Positions 31,027-39,056 of a stretch of 64,000 nt of DNA are shown here, one piece after another (within the stretch, counting starts at the first letter, position 1; each line of letters opens with the position of its first letter). The translations under genes were made by a program, and so were the position numbers. The stretch is from assembly GCF_040359615.1 (NCBI RefSeq), contig NZ_CP132942.1, positions 3,472,001-3,536,000 of the forward strand, in the 5' to 3' direction. Under the pieces are notes generated by a model that saw only the letters and a list, made by a program, of their open reading frames with translations, did no database searches and had not been told where the DNA came from. This stretch comes from Tunturibacter psychrotolerans. GTDB lineage: Bacteria > Acidobacteriota > Terriglobia > Terriglobales > Acidobacteriaceae.

Positions 31027-32412
31027 CTATTTGCCGGTATAAGACACGCGCCAAACGCTGCGAGAGCCGTCATCTGTAACGTAGAGAGCGCCATCATGCC
31101 CCACGGCGACTCCCACCGGCCGGCCCCAGACCTGCCCATCCGCAGTGACAAAGCCGGTAAGAAAATCCTCGTATTCGCCGGTGGCTCTGCCGTCCTTCAT
31201 GGGAATCCGGATCACCTCGTAGCCTCCGCGATTCGCACGATTCCACGACCCGTGTTCAGATGCGAATCCGTCACCGTCGTATTGGGATGGGAACATGGAT
31301 TGACTGGTAGGGTAAAACGTCATTCCTAGCGATGCCATATGAGGTTGAACCAGTACATCTGGCGTAATGACTTTGGATTTGAGTTCAGGATGAGTGCCCA
31401 TAAGTCGTGGGTCCTGATGCCCTCCCATATAGAACCAGGGCCAGCCATAGAAGCCGCCTTCTTTGACTGAAGTCACATAGTCTGGAACAAGATTGTTCCC
31501 CAGGGCGTCACGTTCATTTGTCGAACACCAGAGCTGACCCGTAATAGAGTTGACCGCCTCACCGACACAGTTACGAATACCGTAGGCGTACACCTCGACA
31601 AATTTTCCCTCAGGGGTGTACTCAAGGACATCCGCCCGATGGAACTCTCCAGGATGGGTGTCGGGATCGTCTGCATTCGATCCACTTCCCACAGACACCA
31701 GCATATGCTTTCCGTCGGCAGAGAAGACGACGTCTCGCGTCCAATGGCCGCCACCACGAAGTTGAGCGTAGCCAGGAAGATCAGGCACGATTGTCTCGGG
31801 CGCGTGGGCGGCCTTAAGATCGCCGGACTTGTAGGAGAATCGAACCACGGTCGTTGCGTTTCCTATGTAGATCCATTGGGGATTCGCGCCCGCGGGATAA
31901 AACGCAATGCCAAAGGGATGATCGAGACCCGTAGCGTAGGTGCTGATAGTGGCTGCCTTACCTGCCTCCGTAACGCCGCGCAGCACCAGAACAGAGCCGG
32001 CCTGCGAGTCCGCTACGAAGAGATCGCCATTGGGTGCAGCGTGGATGATGCGAGGCATCACGAAGGTGCCAGAGGTAGGCGAGTGTATCTCTTTCTTGTT
32101 TTCGGACCGCTGCATAGGTGTGGCTGCGTCGCCGCCCGCATACAGCTGGACCGTAAAACCGGTTGGGGCGATGGGCCACGCGCCATCTGGCCTTTGAACG
32201 AGAGTGGGACCGTTGTCTACAGACTCAGACGGCTTCGGCTCTGGCAGGTCCGCCACTGTGATCTTTCGCCGGATGCCTGGCTTCTGCTGCGTGTAGTCGG
32301 CAAACGCGGCCTGACCGGTGATCGTCTGCTGGGCATGGAGCGCAGAAGGAAGTAGGGCGGTGAAGGCGATAGGGGCTAATGCGTGGAACTTTGCGAAGCG
32401 TGAAGGTCTCAT
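31027..32412 (-). CDS. exported PQQ-dependent sugar (sorbosone-type) dehydrogenase
   Basis: About 461 residues with a signal peptide ending near SALHAQ. The six-bladed beta-propeller of soluble quinoprotein glucose/sorbosone dehydrogenases is suggested by repeats such as NGDLFVADSQAGSV, LDHPFGIAFYP, TRDVVFSADGKHMLVSVGSG, GIRNCVGEAV, GWPWFYMGG and HDGALYVTDDGSRSVWRV. The GRNP-like and GWPW segments are typical of this family. The ATG at 32412 (MRPSRFAKF) has GGAG nine bases upstream. It acts in the periplasm if PQQ is available; no PQQ synthesis genes are in this window. It is in a minus-strand run with two aldo/keto reductases and two cupins. Confidence 0.85.
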   Translation of the reverse strand: MRPSRFAKFHALAPIAFTALLPSALHAQQTITGQAAFADYTQQKPGIRRKITVADLPEPKPSESVDNGPTLVQRPDGAWPIAPTGFTVQLYAGGDAATPMQRSENKKEIHSPTSGTFVMPRIIHAAPNGDLFVADSQAGSVLVLRGVTEAGKAATISTYATGLDHPFGIAFYPAGANPQWIYIGNATTVVRFSYKSGDLKAAHAPETIVPDLPGYAQLRGGGHWTRDVVFSADGKHMLVSVGSGSNADDPDTHPGEFHRADVLEYTPEGKFVEVYAYGIRNCVGEAVNSITGQLWCSTNERDALGNNLVPDYVTSVKEGGFYGWPWFYMGGHQDPRLMGTHPELKSKVITPDVLVQPHMASLGMTFYPTSQSMFPSQYDGDGFASEHGSWNRANRGGYEVIRIPMKDGRATGEYEDFLTGFVTADGQVWGRPVGVAVGHDGALYVTDDGSRSVWRVSYTGK

Positions 32413-32496
32413 AATTCTCATCTCCAGATCCGTATTTTGGCTACAGTCGATCATGCAGCGGTTTAGCAAGTCGCCCCTAACGCTCTTGGGACCACC

Positions 32497-33384
32497 CTAA
32501 CCACGTAGACTCGCGGGAGGATGGCTTACAGCAGCCAACTTGTCATACGCGGCCTGAGGAAGTTCAACACCAGCAGCAGCAATATTCTCTTCCAGATGCT
32601 TGACCGAGGAGGTTCCGGGGATCGGCAGGATCACTTTCGTCCGTTTGAGTAGCCAGGCCAATGCGATCTGCAAAGGAGTTGCATCAAGATCCTTTGCAAC
32701 TTTCTTGATTGCGTCATGTGCCTCCTTCGCTTGACCGAGCGGAGCCCACGGAAGAAAAGCGATCTTGTTCTGCTCGCAATAGTCAACAATAAAGTCCGAC
32801 TCCCGATCAGCGAAGCTATAGCGATTCTGCACAGAGACAATCGGTACGATCACGCGGGCTCTCTCTACATGTTCGCGCGTCACATTCGAGAGCGCAACGT
32901 GGCGAATCTTACCTTGCTCGCGCAGTCTGGCCAGTGCTTCTATCGACGCCTCGAAGGACACGGCATTATCGGGAGCGTGCAGTTGATAGACGTCGATCCG
33001 GTCCAGTCGCAGCCGCTTCAGACTGCCCTCAAGTGCCTCGGTGAGATGTTTTGGACTGGCGTTATGCGTCCATTGGCCAGGTCCGGGGCGCTCCCATCCA
33101 CCCTTGGTTGCAATCACCAAACCATTTGAATATGGGTAGAGTGCTTCTGCGATCAACTCTTCGGATGTGCCAGGCCCGTAGGAGTCGGCCGTGTCGATCA
33201 GGTCTACTCCGAGTTCAATCGCCCGCCGAAGGGTCGCAACCGCATCAGCCTTATCCACGGGAGGTCCCCACACGCCTGCTCCTGTGATCCGCATCGCCCC
33301 ATATCCCATCCGATTGACCGTAAGATCACCACCGATTGTGAACGTGCCTGCTGCTGCGGCTGTGAGGGTCTGTTGGTTATTCAT
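32497..33384 (-). CDS. aldo/keto reductase
   Basis: A 295-residue NADPH-dependent AKR barrel. The catalytic tetrad can be read as Asp in DLIDTADSY, the following Tyr, Lys in ATKGG and His in YQLHAPD. LPWAPLGQ and ILPIPGTSSVKHLEEN complete the C-terminal cofactor loop. No signal peptide; cytoplasmic. GGAG is nine bases before the ATG. Reactions are reduction of aldehydes or ketones, substrate unknown. It lies between a Tat-exported AKR and the sugar dehydrogenase in the same run. Confidence 0.9.
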   Translation of the reverse strand: MNNQQTLTAAAAGTFTIGGDLTVNRMGYGAMRITGAGVWGPPVDKADAVATLRRAIELGVDLIDTADSYGPGTSEELIAEALYPYSNGLVIATKGGWERPGPGQWTHNASPKHLTEALEGSLKRLRLDRIDVYQLHAPDNAVSFEASIEALARLREQGKIRHVALSNVTREHVERARVIVPIVSVQNRYSFADRESDFIVDYCEQNKIAFLPWAPLGQAKEAHDAIKKVAKDLDATPLQIALAWLLKRTKVILPIPGTSSVKHLEENIAAAGVELPQAAYDKLAAVSHPPASLRG

Positions 33385-33443
33385 AATGAATGCTCCTTTT
33401 ATGTTGAGACTTTGAAATGGTTGGAAAGCCCTGATGCCTGCAC

Positions 33444-34583
33444 TCAGGCGGGCACAGGCGCATTTTGTTCGATCAGATTCTTAGCCTTTAGATCAGCCCA
33501 GAACTCGGCAGGAACCTTCGTTTGCATGGAGGTGTAATCCGCAAGAATCTGTTGCTCGCTGCTGGCGCCTACAACCAGGGCGGCAGCAATGTCAGGCGCT
33601 GCAGAGAATTGAAGCGCGGCAGTCCGGAGGTCGACTCCATGGTTACTAGCAACATCGCGAAGCTTCGTGCGTTTTTCAAGAAACGCCGACGGAATCCGGT
33701 ATGACTCTTTCCCATAGTTGTAACGGGGACTTCCCGATATAAACCCTGCATTGAGTGATGACCCAATCACGAAAGACACATTCTTAGCTTTGGCTGCTGG
33801 AAACAATTGATCCAGTGCGTTCTTGTGGTCGATCAGAGAATACTGCGAGGCCAAAAGACATACATCCGGATCTGCAACTTCGAGGAGTCGCATTATCGGC
33901 TCAGGTGTGTTGACGCCAATTCCCCAGCCTTTGATCAAACCTTCTTCCCGCATACGAGTGAGTTCAGGAAATGCACCCTTTCGCGCGATTTCGAACTGCT
34001 CCTGCCACGGAGTCGGAAGATATTTGTTATCCGACGAGAGGTCATGTACGAAGGCAATATCCAGGCTGTCAATCCCGAGCCTTTGCAGGCTGTCCTCGAT
34101 CGAACGCCGCACGCCAGACGCCGTGTAATCGTAAGTCACATCGTTCGGGGAGGGGGAAAAGGGGAAATATCCGTTTTTCTTCGCGGTCTTCGACGCTTTG
34201 AGCAGTTTGCCAACTTTCGAGGAAACGACAAATTCTTTTCGACTCTTGTTGTGAAGAAAGTTTCCGAATCTGCGCTCCGCCAAACCGAGTCCGTACCACG
34301 GAGCCATGTCGTAGTAGCGAACCCCGGCGCTCCACGCGGCCTCAATCGTTGCATACGCATCATCGTCGGTAACAACGGCAAACTCATTCCCGAGCGGAAC
34401 ACCTCCGATCCCGAACCTGAAGGCCGGCTTATAGTGCCCATCATCGTCGCTGTTGAAAGCCTGCTCCAGGCTGTCAACTTCAAACAACTGCGATGCGCTT
34501 GAGGCAGAGCCTAAAATGGCTGCTGCAGCCACCATGGCCGATCCTTTGACGCTGCGGCTCAAGAAATCTCTTCTCGTATTCAT
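33444..34583 (-). CDS. Tat-exported aldo/keto reductase (aldose/fucose dehydrogenase-like)
   Basis: A 379-residue AKR with a twin-arginine signal (TRRDFLSRSVKGSAMVAAAA). RYYDMAPWYGLGLAERRFG holds the catalytic Asp/Tyr, VVSSKVGKLL the Lys, and DIAFVHDL the His. This set resembles D-threo-aldose 1-dehydrogenase/L-fucose dehydrogenase relatives. Tat export implies the NAD(P) is bound tightly, which is unusual for an AKR. Its start overlaps the upstream cupin stop by 4 bp (34580-34583), showing translational coupling. Confidence 0.88.
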   Translation of the reverse strand: MNTRRDFLSRSVKGSAMVAAAAILGSASSASQLFEVDSLEQAFNSDDDGHYKPAFRFGIGGVPLGNEFAVVTDDDAYATIEAAWSAGVRYYDMAPWYGLGLAERRFGNFLHNKSRKEFVVSSKVGKLLKASKTAKKNGYFPFSPSPNDVTYDYTASGVRRSIEDSLQRLGIDSLDIAFVHDLSSDNKYLPTPWQEQFEIARKGAFPELTRMREEGLIKGWGIGVNTPEPIMRLLEVADPDVCLLASQYSLIDHKNALDQLFPAAKAKNVSFVIGSSLNAGFISGSPRYNYGKESYRIPSAFLEKRTKLRDVASNHGVDLRTAALQFSAAPDIAAALVVGASSEQQILADYTSMQTKVPAEFWADLKAKNLIEQNAPVPA

Positions 34584-35110
34584 TGGCGTTTCCTCTCTAG
34601 CGGTGTCGGGTCAGTAGACGTCCAGAAATCGTCAGGCAAATTGACAACGATCGGCTCCGGCGTACTTCGCACAACCACCCATCGAAACGGACGTTCCTTC
34701 GAAGGATTGAGTTCCTGATGTGGCAACCAACTCGGCACATGCAGAAAATCGCCCGCACCAACAGTTAATGAGTATTCCCCAGTGTCTCCCCAGCGCACAC
34801 AGGCCTCTCCCTCAAGCACGTAAACGACGGTGTCCTGTTCGCCGTGGTGGTGGATGTCTGTCTTACCCGAAGGCTCGACCACAAATATGCCTGCCCAAAG
34901 CGAGGAGACAATGCCATTCATTGCTGCAATGGCGGACATCCTCACCGATCCTGGCGTCTGCTGTGTTTCGCTGCTCAGTCCAGCGGGGTGCACAACGCTG
35001 ATCATCGGATTTGATCTCGGCTGAGATCCCATCCGAATAGCGACTCCCCTCTGCATAGCAAGCGGGTCAGTTATCGGGCAAGTGAGCGAATCGTTGAGTT
35101 TGCTTCCCAT
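34580..35110 (-). CDS. cupin-domain protein
   Basis: A 176-residue single-cupin protein with TDIHHHGEQDTVVYVLEGEACVRWG and GDFLHVPSWLPHQELNP, the two cupin motifs with three clustered histidines. GGAG precedes the ATG at 35110 by five bases; the longer frame upstream covers the operator. First gene of a run cupin-AKR-AKR-sugar dehydrogenase-cupin. It may stabilise an intermediate or be a small isomerase/dioxygenase; function unknown. Confidence 0.85.
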   Translation of the reverse strand: MGSKLNDSLTCPITDPLAMQRGVAIRMGSQPRSNPMISVVHPAGLSSETQQTPGSVRMSAIAAMNGIVSSLWAGIFVVEPSGKTDIHHHGEQDTVVYVLEGEACVRWGDTGEYSLTVGAGDFLHVPSWLPHQELNPSKERPFRWVVVRSTPEPIVVNLPDDFWTSTDPTPLERKRQ

Positions 35111-35150
35111 GTGGTCTCCAGGTGGCATGGTCTTGCCTAGGCGAGCTAAG

Positions 35151-35169
35151 GTACTGTACAGTACATTAC
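35151..35169. promoter_or_regulatory. probable TetR operator A (upstream of cupin-AKR operon)
   Basis: GTACTGTACAGTAC at 35151-35164 is a perfect 14-bp palindrome, extended to GTACATTAC. The same GTACTGTACATTAC string occurs at 36213-36226 between the NIPSNAP gene and an intact TetR gene. It is 41 bp upstream of the cupin ATG and 31 bp from a decayed TetR gene. Confidence 0.65.
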
Positions 35170-35199
35170 AGATAAGATGCACTCAGCAACAACTTCGTC

Positions 35200-35361
35200 G
35201 CACCATTAATTCGAAAAATCGGACGAAGCTCATTTCTGAACCACGTTTACGAGGGCATCACCACTAACAAGATTGTCGAGGTAGCCGGCGGCCGCGCAGG
35301 TGCATTCAAGCGCCCTCCTGTTGAAGGAGGACTCTTTTGTCGTTTACTGCAATCGCACTAG
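35200..35361 (+). pseudogene. TetR-family regulator remnant
   Basis: Translated in one plus-strand frame, this stretch reads VYEGITTNKIVEVAGG, closely matching YEGVTIDKIVEVAGGS of the intact TetR gene at 36388. It then continues VEGGLFCRLL (compare KCGLFISSI) and ends at a TAG at 35361. The N-terminal part and all of the ligand domain are missing, and no start codon is left. It is therefore a paralogous TetR copy decayed to its helix-turn-helix, still beside its presumed operator. Confidence 0.75.
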
Positions 35362-36170
35362 ACTTGCGAACAGGCTAGAGGACGCAGCACAAGGCTTGTC
35401 ACATTTGATACCGTAGGTGGATCTAAGTTAAACCGCGAGTCGGCAGAGAGCTTCTTCCAATCGGGATCGGCGGAAAATTTCTCCCAATCGGCCTCAAGCG
35501 AAGTCATATCAGGAAAGCTGAGCATATAGGTAAGATTCGGGAGGTTCGGCCCGACCAGTGTATCGGCGTAGAAAACTCCCGTAGCGCCAGCTTTAGCGAA
35601 AATGCCGAACTCGCCGTTGTGAAACATCTCCACCTTTCGGACGTGATCCATGTTTGTCGGCGACTGATACTGACGAAGGTGATAGATGCGTTTTCCCTTA
35701 GTTGCAGCGGAGACTGGCGGAGTGACCTTGGGATATCCCGGGAACGTCCTCAATAGGGAACTCTCTATGCGAATGTAAGGCGGTGTGGCGGCGGGAGCAT
35801 CCCAGAACGACGCAGCCGCCTTCATGAAGACAACGTCTTTCGCCAGCTCAAGGTCAGCGGTAACTAGTGTCTCCAGCTTCGAGCTTGGCATCAGCAGGTA
35901 ATAGGACGGACTATCTGGTCCGAAATAAACAGAGAACGCACCGACTGGACCAATGCCAAGCCGGTTCAGTGCCGGAATTAAAGGATCCGCAAAAAAATCA
36001 TTAGTGATCTTTACGCCTGGTCCACTCGCCAGATGATATCGGCGCAGATCCATGTACTCCGGCGCAGAGTTGTCCGCAGTAGAGCCTGCCTGAGCAAGTA
36101 AATTACCAGCAGTAGCAAGCGAGAGGGCTGAAGCAGCGAGAGAGCTAGAAAGAAAACTGCGACGATCCAA
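35358..36170 (-). CDS. Tat-exported NIPSNAP-family protein
   Basis: A 270-residue protein with a twin-arginine leader (DRRSFLSSSLAASALS) and a NIPSNAP-type dimeric alpha/beta-barrel core. LRQYQSPTNMDHVRKVEMF and HNGEFGIFAKAG are the recognisable part, and EYMDLRRYHLASGP in the first half suggests a second, more diverged repeat. The TTG at 36170 is preferred, with GGAGG eight bases upstream; the TTG five codons further up overlaps that site. An operator-like sequence lies 43 bp upstream. Family function is unclear. Confidence 0.85.
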   Translation of the reverse strand: MDRRSFLSSSLAASALSLATAGNLLAQAGSTADNSAPEYMDLRRYHLASGPGVKITNDFFADPLIPALNRLGIGPVGAFSVYFGPDSPSYYLLMPSSKLETLVTADLELAKDVVFMKAAASFWDAPAATPPYIRIESSLLRTFPGYPKVTPPVSAATKGKRIYHLRQYQSPTNMDHVRKVEMFHNGEFGIFAKAGATGVFYADTLVGPNLPNLTYMLSFPDMTSLEADWEKFSADPDWKKLSADSRFNLDPPTVSNVTSLVLRPLACSQV

Positions 36171-36212
36171 TGAGGAATCCTCCAATAATCTTGTTATTTA
36201 TTATGAATTACC

Positions 36213-36226
36213 GTACTGTACATTAC
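36213..36226. promoter_or_regulatory. probable TetR operator B (NIPSNAP / tetR intergenic)
   Basis: GTACTGTACATTAC repeats operator A at 35151. It lies between the divergent NIPSNAP (36170) and TetR (36388) genes. An AT-rich stretch with a plausible minus-strand promoter is adjacent (36186-36212). Confidence 0.6.
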
Positions 36227-36387
36227 GTTACACTATAATTATAGTCTGCGACCCCATATAAGACTCGCCAGCCAGAGTGGTCTGAAGTAGGAGGTCGCAT
36301 AAAATAGTGCTAGTACAGGGGATTCAAGCTGGAGATTGCATTACATGTTTTTGGATGGACTCAGGACTTGAGAGATGGGAGAGATGA

Positions 36388-37002
36388 ATGCCTAGCAAAC
36401 GGTCGCGCGGAGAGATCCGAAACGGAAAACTTCAAAAAGTAGCAGCAGACCTGTTTCTAAAACGCGGCTATGAGGGCGTCACTATCGACAAGATCGTCGA
36501 GGTGGCAGGCGGTTCGAAGAGTACGGTGTATAGCGAATTCGGCGGGAAGTGTGGGTTGTTCATCAGCAGTATCGAAAACCTGTGCCGCGAGTCGAATGAG
36601 CCGCTAGCGAAGATTGACTACACAGGATTGAACCTTGAAGAGAGTCTGAAGAAACTCTCCTTTCACATTCTGAAGCTCATCACTGCAAAGCAGTCCGTAG
36701 ACCTTCACCGTCTCGCCATTGGCGAAGCCGCGAACTGTCCCGAAGTAGGTGACGCATGGTACACACATGGTCCCGCCAGAACCGCCTCATTTATACGATC
36801 TCTGTTGGAAAGTCGACGCAAAGAGCTGCGGAAGACGGCGATTCCAATTGACCGGATCGCCGTGATCCTTCACGACTCGTTGACGGGAGATATCTTATAC
36901 CGTCTGTTAGCGGGAGTCGGTAAGCAGGTAAATGACGCCGAGCTAAAGCGCTTGGCTGGCGCCTCCGTCGACCTCATTCTCGGGAACGTTCTTTGCGATT
37001 AG
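36388..37002 (+). CDS. TetR-family transcriptional regulator
   Basis: A 204-residue regulator. The N-terminal helix-turn-helix is LQKVAADLFLKRGYEGVTIDKI through VAGGSKSTVYSEFGGKCGLF, followed by an all-helical ligand domain with a TetR_C-type stretch (HRLAIGEAANCPEVGDAWY). GGGAGA precedes the ATG. Shared operators suggest it represses the NIPSNAP gene, the five-gene cupin/AKR/sugar dehydrogenase run and itself. The ligand is unknown. Confidence 0.92.
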   Translation: MPSKRSRGEIRNGKLQKVAADLFLKRGYEGVTIDKIVEVAGGSKSTVYSEFGGKCGLFISSIENLCRESNEPLAKIDYTGLNLEESLKKLSFHILKLITAKQSVDLHRLAIGEAANCPEVGDAWYTHGPARTASFIRSLLESRRKELRKTAIPIDRIAVILHDSLTGDILYRLLAGVGKQVNDAELKRLAGASVDLILGNVLCD

Positions 37003-37276
37003 CCTGAAGACCTTCCGCCCTATTTCAGCTTTCAGCAGCAACCCTCGAAACGTAGTTAGGAAGGTCGTAAGAGCTGGAGGTCAAGACCGAATTCCGGGGT
37101 TGCAGGTTTTTGACATGAGTTTGTTACAACGACCTCCGGCATGAAGTGATTCTCCGATAGGTTTTGAACGTCATCGTAGGGGCCGCCGGTGCAAATGTGC
37201 AACTTGATGCCAGCCCAAACCGTCCATTAGAAGAGCAACAGTCTCCGCATCTCACTCTCGACCTCTCAGAGGCCCT

Positions 37277-37984
37277 ATGGCAAAGCGTCCCACCGATTCA
37301 GAAATTGAGGTACCGTCAGCAGTCGATTCGGAGTCTTATCCCGATTCAGCTACTGTAGCTCCGACCCCCGAGGCCACTCCAAACAACCGTCTCAGCCGAC
37401 GTTCTTTCCTTTCACACCTTGGCGCCGCAGGTCTAGCTGCTGCGGCGCCTCCAGTGCTCGCATCAGCATCGACTGCGACAGTTCCTCCTGCCGTCGCGAC
37501 GGAAGAAGCTCTCACTGAAGGCACGGTAGCCATCAATCTCAGGGTGAACGGGCATTCCCACGCTCTCCAACTTGACCCCCGTACAACTTTGCTCGACTGC
37601 CTCCGCGAGAACCTTGCGCTGTCCGGCACCAAGAAAGGCTGCGACCACGGTCAATGCGGAGCATGCACGGTCCACGTTAACGGTCGCCGAGTCAACTCCT
37701 GTCTCTCCTTCGCCGTCATGCATCGGAACGACGAGATCACAACGATCGAAGGTATTGGTCAGCCCGATCATCTCCATCCCATGCAGGTAGCCTTCATCGA
37801 GCATGACGGCTACCAGTGTGGCTACTGTACCTCAGGCCAGATCATGTCCGCAGTCGCGGTGCTCAAGGAGAACGTCGGACCCACGGATGCGGACGTCAAG
37901 CAGGCGATGTACGGCAACATCTGTCGTTGCGGCGCCTACTCGAACATCGTCGCCGCGGTCCAACAGGTCCGCCATAGCTCCTAA
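37277..37984 (+). CDS. paoA: aldehyde oxidoreductase, [2Fe-2S] subunit, Tat-exported
   Basis: A 235-residue iron-sulfur subunit of the xanthine-oxidase family. An unusually long leader (about 40 residues) precedes the twin-arginine motif LSRRSFLSHLGAAG. The plant-type cluster is GCDHGQCGACTV...NSC and the second cluster CGYCTSGQ...GNICRCG. It delivers electrons from the molybdenum site. It is the first gene of a paoABC-type operon; the partner subunits follow at 32 and 35 bp. Confidence 0.92.
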   Translation: MAKRPTDSEIEVPSAVDSESYPDSATVAPTPEATPNNRLSRRSFLSHLGAAGLAAAAPPVLASASTATVPPAVATEEALTEGTVAINLRVNGHSHALQLDPRTTLLDCLRENLALSGTKKGCDHGQCGACTVHVNGRRVNSCLSFAVMHRNDEITTIEGIGQPDHLHPMQVAFIEHDGYQCGYCTSGQIMSAVAVLKENVGPTDADVKQAMYGNICRCGAYSNIVAAVQQVRHSS

Positions 37985-38016
37985 GCCTCGCAGTAGGACC
38001 CACCCGGAGTCGAACC

Positions 38017-39021
38017 ATGGATAGCTTCACCTTTACGCAACCCACCACCGTCGATCAAGCTGTACAGGCTGCCGCCAAATCGGTGACAGCCCAACAGGGC
38101 GCTCAGATCCGCTTCATCGCCGGAGGTACTACGCTCGTCGATCTCATGAAGCTCAACGTCGAGCGCCCACGCGAGATTGTTGACATTAATATTCTTCCTC
38201 TCGATCGCGTCGAGTCCAGCCCCGAAGGCGGTCTGATCATTGGCGCACTCGCCCGCAACTCCGATGTCGCTCATCATCCGACAGTTCTTCGCGACTACCC
38301 GGTTCTCTCGCAAGCCCTGTTGTCCGGCGCTTCGCCGCAGTTGCGCAACATGGCCACTACCGGCGGCAATCTTCTTCAACGTACACGTTGCGTCTACTTC
38401 CGCGACACAGCCCATGCCTGCAATAAGCGAGAGCCCGGCACTGGTTGTTCAGCCATCGGCGGCCACAACCGCATGCTTGCGATCCTCGGCACTAGCAAGG
38501 ACTGCATCGCAACCAACCCCTCCGACCAGAACGTCGCGCTCACCGCGCTGAAAGCCACCATCCAGATTCAGGGTCCCAAGGACAAGCGGAGCATTCCTAT
38601 CCACGACTTTTACCTGGTTCCTGGCTCTACGCCCAATCGCGAGAATGTTTTAGAGCCTGGTGAGATCATCACCAGCGTCACGCTGCCTTCGCCGATAGCT
38701 GGTGCTAACTTCACCTACCTCAAGCTTCGCGACCGCGCTGCCTACGAGTTCGCCCTAGCATCCGCCGCCATTGTCATGCAGGTCTCGGGTGGAAAGATAC
38801 GACACATCCGCGTCGCGTTGGGAGGCGTAGGTACAAAACCCTGGCGTTCCTTCGAAGCAGAAAAGGTGCTCGAAGGCCATGCTCCGGATCGTGCCACGTT
38901 CGTAAAAGCAGCGGACGCCGCTTTAAGAGACGCCAAGCCCGCCAGCGAAAATGCGTTCAAGGTAGAGCTATCGCGTCGCTGCATCGTCCGTGCCCTCACC
39001 ATGTCTACTAAGTCCGCATAA
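38017..39021 (+). CDS. paoB: aldehyde oxidoreductase, FAD subunit
   Basis: A 334-residue CO-dehydrogenase-type flavoprotein subunit. IRFIAGGTTLVDLMKL and ATTGGNLLQRTRC are the FAD-binding loops; the cluster of cysteines (RTRCVYFRD, ACNKREPGTGCSA) marks the extra [4Fe-4S] of the PaoB branch. The C-terminal domain has HIRVALGGVGTKPWR. It is between paoA and paoC and was kept intact. Confidence 0.92.
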   Translation: MDSFTFTQPTTVDQAVQAAAKSVTAQQGAQIRFIAGGTTLVDLMKLNVERPREIVDINILPLDRVESSPEGGLIIGALARNSDVAHHPTVLRDYPVLSQALLSGASPQLRNMATTGGNLLQRTRCVYFRDTAHACNKREPGTGCSAIGGHNRMLAILGTSKDCIATNPSDQNVALTALKATIQIQGPKDKRSIPIHDFYLVPGSTPNRENVLEPGEIITSVTLPSPIAGANFTYLKLRDRAAYEFALASAAIVMQVSGGKIRHIRVALGGVGTKPWRSFEAEKVLEGHAPDRATFVKAADAALRDAKPASENAFKVELSRRCIVRALTMSTKSA

Positions 39022-39056
39022 GCAATAGCCGTTTGCGCAACCGCAGGAGAATCTCA

